10,297 bases of DNA from Halieaceae bacterium (lineage in GTDB: Bacteria; Pseudomonadota; Gammaproteobacteria; Pseudomonadales; Halieaceae). The position numbers and the translations under genes are program-made. Within the stretch, counting starts at the first letter, position 1, and each line of letters opens with the position of its first letter. The notes under the pieces were generated by a model. It saw nothing but the letters and a program-made list of their open reading frames with translations, was not told where the DNA came from and searched no databases. The stretch is taken from contig QXYP01000253.1 in NCBI GenBank assembly GCA_009886815.1, positions 7,534-17,830 of the forward strand, in the 5' to 3' direction. Below are positions 7,500 to 10,297 of the stretch, piece by piece.

Positions 7500-7518
7500 A
7501 CCCTAAGTCTAGGGTATG
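7497..7518. promoter_or_regulatory. Perfect 9-bp inverted repeat over the DUF1289 start codon
   Basis: CATACCCTA (7497-7505) and TAGGGTATG (7510-7518) are perfect inverted repeats separated by AGTC. The left arm contains the ATG of the minus-strand DUF1289 gene. As DNA it is a 22-bp symmetric site suited to a dimeric regulator of the divergent DUF1289-miaE and acnB units. As RNA it would be a hairpin hiding the DUF1289 start codon. Confidence 0.6.
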
Positions 7519-7551
7519 GATTCAATGAATGCACAGGATCATCACTTACGA

Positions 7552-7581
7552 ATGTCATGATTTCCGGTCACAAGCTATACT
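7552..7581 (+). promoter_or_regulatory. Candidate sigma-70 promoter for acnB
   Basis: TATACT (7576-7581) matches five of six -10 consensus bases. ATGTCA (7552-7557) matches four of six -35 bases at an 18-base spacing. Transcription would begin near 7588, leaving a leader of about 33 bases that contains the acnB ribosome site. The inverted repeat at 7497-7518 lies about 35 bases upstream of the -35. Confidence 0.45.
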
Positions 7582-7606
7582 ACGCACCGAAAATTATCTC
7601 ATGCCT

Positions 7607-7613
7607 TAAGGAG
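7607..7613 (+). promoter_or_regulatory. Ribosome binding site setting the acnB GTG start
   Basis: TAAGGAG lies seven bases before GTG 7621, a near-ideal Shine-Dalgarno and spacing. It fixes the acnB start at a GTG codon. Confidence 0.85.
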
Positions 7614-7620
7614 TCACACC

Positions 7621-10233
7621 GTGCTGGAAGCCTATCGCGCCCATGTTGCAGAGCGCGCCCAAGAAAATATCCCCGCAAAACCCCTCAGCGCGGGTCAAGT
7701 CGCCGAGCTGATTGAGCTGCTCAAGAACCCACCTGCGGGAGAGGCAGACTTTTTACTGGACTTACTGGCCACTCGAGTTCCGCCCGGTGTTGATGAGGCG
7801 GCGTACGTGAAAGCCGGCTTTTTATCTGCCGTCGCTAAAAGTGAGACGCCCTGCACTCTGATTAACCCCGAACAGGCTGTAGAGCTCCTGGGCAATATGC
7901 ACGGTGGGTACAACATTGAGACGTTGGTGGGGTTATTAAGTGATCCACAACTCGCTGAGGCAGCTGCACAACAGTTGAAACATACATTGCTCATGTTTGA
8001 AGCCTTTCATGACGTGGAAGCATTGGCCAAACAAGGCAACCCTCAGGCGCAAGCCGTAATGCAAAGCTGGGCCAATGGCGAGTGGTTTACCGATCGGGCC
8101 CCTGTCGCAGAATCGATAAAGATGGTGGTCTTCAAAGTCACCGGCGAGACTAATACCGATGATCTCTCTCCGGCTCCCGATGCTTGGTCACGTCCCGATA
8201 TTCCTCTACACGCCAATGCCATGTACAAAATGACGCGAGACGGCCTAGATCCCGACGAGCACGGAACCACAGGCCCCATGAAGCAGATACAGGCCATTCA
8301 ATCTAAAGGGCTGCCCGTTGCTTTTGTCGGCGACGTCGTGGGAACTGGCTCTTCGAGGAAGTCGGCCACCAATTCTGTGCTTTGGTTTTTTGGCGACGAT
8401 ATGCCCGGGGTACCGAACAAGCGCGGCGGTGGCGTTTGTATCGGTGGCAAGGTAGCACCCATTTTTTACAACACTATGGAAGATGCTGGGGCTCTGGTTT
8501 TTGAAGCTCCCGTGGACGACCTGCGCATGGGTGACGTTATTGAAATTCGCCCCTATGAAGGAAAAATACTCAATGAATCCAATGACTTGATATCTGAATT
8601 TACATTAAAGTCTGAGGTTTTGCTGGACGAAGTGCGCGCCGGTGGGCGCATTAACCTGATTATTGGTCGCGGTCTAACCACCCGAGCACGTGAGGCTCTG
8701 GGGCTGCCCGATGGCAACCTATTCCGGACACCCGAACAACCCGCAGATACAGGCAAGGGCTTTACCCTCGCGCAAAAAATGGTGGGACGTGCTTGCGGTA
8801 TGACCGGCGTTCGACCGGGCACCTACTGCGAGCCTCGAATGACAACCGTAGGCTCCCAAGACACCACAGGGCCCATGACCCGTGATGAACTCAAAGATCT
8901 GGCTTGCCTGGGCTTTTCGGCTGATCTCACCATGCAGTCTTTCTGCCACACGGCCGCCTACCCCAAGCCCGTTGATATCTCAACGCAACATACCCTCCCC
9001 GATTTCATCAAGACCCGAGGGGGCGTCTCATTGCGCCCGGGAGATGGCATTATCCATAGTTGGCTCAATCGCATGCTACTGCCCGATACCGTGGGCACCG
9101 GGGGAGATTCTCACACGCGCTTCCCCATGGGAATCTCATTTCCAGCCGGCTCAGGTCTCGTTGCTTTTGCCGCCGCGACCGGCGTGATGCCCCTAGATAT
9201 GCCGCAGTCCATCTTGGTGCGCTTCAAAGGCAAAATGCAGCCGGGCATTACGCTTCGAGATCTCGTACACGCTATTCCCTACTACGCCATCCAAAAAGGG
9301 CTGTTGACCGTTGAGAAGAAGGGTAAAAAGAATATTTTCTCCGGCCAAATACTGGAGATCGAGGGCCTAGAGGATCTCACTGTAGAACAGGCCTTTGAAC
9401 TATCAGACGCCTCTGCCGAACGCTCTGCCGCTGGCTGCACGATTAAACTGGGAGAAGATACGATTGCAGAATATCTGCGCTCAAATATTGTCCTGCTGCG
9501 CTCAATGATTGCCGAAGGTTACGGGGATGCAAGAACCTTAGAGCGACGAGCTCGAAAAATGGAAGAATGGCTGGCGCAGCCTGAACTTTTGTCTGCTGAT
9601 GATGATGCCGAATACCTGGAAATCATTGAAATCGATTTGGCTGAAGTTAATGAGCCCATCGTATGTGCTCCCAATGACCCAGACGATGCCAGAAAACTGT
9701 CTGAAGTTGCTGGCGATGAAGTCAACGAAGTCTTTATTGGCAGTTGCATGACCAACATAGGACACTTTAGAGCGGCAGGTAAACTTCTAGAGGCTCACGG
9801 AAAACCCGTGAACACCCGCATGTGGATCTGCCCCCCCACGAGAATGGACGAGCAGTTGCTCATGGAGGAAGGCTATTTCTCTATCTTCGGCAAGGCAGGT
9901 GCCCGCACAGAAATGCCTGGATGCTCACTCTGCATGGGCAACCAGGCGCGAGTCGAGTCGGGCAGTACAGTGCTTTCCACATCGACCCGCAACTTTCCTA
10001 ACCGACTGGGCGATGGGGCCAATGTTTACCTCACATCGGCAGAATTAGCCGCCATTGGTGCCTTACTGGGCAGGCTACCAACACCTGCTGAGTATCTGGA
10101 ATTTGCGACCAAAATAGATTCTATGGCCGATGAAATTTATCGATACATGAATTTTGATCGCGTTATTGAATTCCAGCAGCGTGCCGAAGAAGGCGGTCGC
10201 ATTGCAGCAGTACAAATTGACGAGGTTGCCTAA
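7621..10233 (+). CDS. acnB: Aconitate hydratase B (bifunctional aconitase/2-methylisocitrate dehydratase)
   Basis: Cytosolic [4Fe-4S] enzyme of the TCA and glyoxylate cycles, isomerising citrate to isocitrate; AcnB can also act on 2-methylisocitrate, and in E. coli the apo-form binds mRNA. The product is 870 residues (E. coli 865). Domain order is the AcnB one: an N-terminal HEAT-like helical domain (about 1-160, [13 protein letters not shown] onward), then the swivel domain with [11 protein letters not shown] from residue 241, then the catalytic domains with [11 protein letters not shown] near 492-502. The three cluster ligands are Cys709 ([10 protein letters not shown]) and Cys768 and Cys771 ([10 protein letters not shown]), each one residue off E. 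coli Cys710, 769 and 772. It starts at GTG with a strong Shine-Dalgarno and ends with TAA followed by TAG. It is transcribed alone, divergently from the DUF1289-miaE pair. I see no frameshift or missing active-site residue. Confidence 0.98.
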   Translation: MLEAYRAHVAERAQENIPAKPLSAGQVAELIELLKNPPAGEADFLLDLLATRVPPGVDEAAYVKAGFLSAVAKSETPCTLINPEQAVELLGNMHGGYNIETLVGLLSDPQLAEAAAQQLKHTLLMFEAFHDVEALAKQGNPQAQAVMQSWANGEWFTDRAPVAESIKMVVFKVTGETNTDDLSPAPDAWSRPDIPLHANAMYKMTRDGLDPDEHGTTGPMKQIQAIQSKGLPVAFVGDVVGTGSSRKSATNSVLWFFGDDMPGVPNKRGGGVCIGGKVAPIFYNTMEDAGALVFEAPVDDLRMGDVIEIRPYEGKILNESNDLISEFTLKSEVLLDEVRAGGRINLIIGRGLTTRAREALGLPDGNLFRTPEQPADTGKGFTLAQKMVGRACGMTGVRPGTYCEPRMTTVGSQDTTGPMTRDELKDLACLGFSADLTMQSFCHTAAYPKPVDISTQHTLPDFIKTRGGVSLRPGDGIIHSWLNRMLLPDTVGTGGDSHTRFPMGISFPAGSGLVAFAAATGVMPLDMPQSILVRFKGKMQPGITLRDLVHAIPYYAIQKGLLTVEKKGKKNIFSGQILEIEGLEDLTVEQAFELSDASAERSAAGCTIKLGEDTIAEYLRSNIVLLRSMIAEGYGDARTLERRARKMEEWLAQPELLSADDDAEYLEIIEIDLAEVNEPIVCAPNDPDDARKLSEVAGDEVNEVFIGSCMTNIGHFRAAGKLLEAHGKPVNTRMWICPPTRMDEQLLMEEGYFSIFGKAGARTEMPGCSLCMGNQARVESGSTVLSTSTRNFPNRLGDGANVYLTSAELAAIGALLGRLPTPAEYLEFATKIDSMADEIYRYMNFDRVIEFQQRAEEGGRIAAVQIDEVA

Positions 10234-10281
10234 TAGCGAGCGACGCCCATCTCGGGCCTTGATTGGCAACAAACTTAAGCT

Positions 10282-10297
10282 GGGGGCATACACCCCC
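10282..10297 (+). terminator. Possible acnB terminator hairpin, cut by the window edge
   Basis: GGGGG (10282-10286) and CCCCC (10293-10297) can pair around CATACA, about 50 bases after the acnB stop. The stem may continue, and any T run would lie beyond the window, so intrinsic termination cannot be confirmed. Confidence 0.35.

Noticed and set aside
7516..7560. A 14-codon plus-strand ORF (MDSMNAQDHHLRMS) ahead of acnB, considered as a leader peptide
   Set aside because: It has no spaced ribosome site and would end before the likely acnB transcript begins, so it is probably chance.
1..10297. A defence system, mobile element or biosynthetic cluster
   Set aside because: All genes but two (the MFS carrier and the DUF1289 protein) are recognised housekeeping genes; there is no transposase, integrase, toxin, nuclease or array, so no such system is supported here.

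Overview
The window looks like a piece of a gammaproteobacterial chromosome, probably from a marine, Pseudomonas-related lineage (the OM60/SAR92/Cellvibrionales type is my guess). The reasons are a GlnRS close to the E. coli enzyme, an AcnB-type aconitase, LpxH (so a lipid A-bearing outer membrane), MiaE, and the grouping folD / cysS-glnS / ppiB-lpxH / acnB. From memory this grouping is shared, with differences, by Pseudomonas and partly by E. coli. The genes are intact and tightly packed. I see no insertion sequence, CRISPR array, rRNA or tRNA gene. No gene-free stretch exceeds about 240 bases.

Layout, left to right. The 3' end of folD (one-carbon folate metabolism) enters from the left edge. 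After a 235-base gap with several small inverted repeats comes an MFS transporter of the anion:cation symporter/SLC17 kind, on the same strand. It meets a convergent minus-strand aminoacyl-tRNA synthetase pair, glnS-cysS, whose reading frames overlap. The short gap between the transporter and cysS holds a decaying 14-bp tandem repeat. A 209-base divergent promoter region with a nested dyad separates glnS from the plus-strand pair ppiB-lpxH (peptidyl-prolyl isomerase, then lipid A synthesis). A second minus-strand pair follows: a four-cysteine DUF1289 protein and miaE (tRNA hydroxylase), with overlapping open frames. Finally acnB (TCA cycle aconitase B) is transcribed divergently from the DUF1289 gene. 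Their 121-base spacer holds a good acnB ribosome binding site, a plausible sigma-70 promoter and a perfect 9-bp inverted repeat lying on the DUF1289 start codon.

Functionally this is mostly housekeeping: tRNA charging (cysS, glnS), tRNA modification (miaE), folding, lipid A synthesis, folate and central carbon metabolism. I found no wholly new system. The points most worth a second look are: the DUF1289-MiaE pairing as a possible redox or assembly partnership; the dyad over the DUF1289 start codon; the nested dyad between glnS and ppiB; a cysS that reads like alphaproteobacterial enzymes at an otherwise gammaproteobacterial locus; the unusual cofactor-domain loop in FolD; and the 14-bp repeat.
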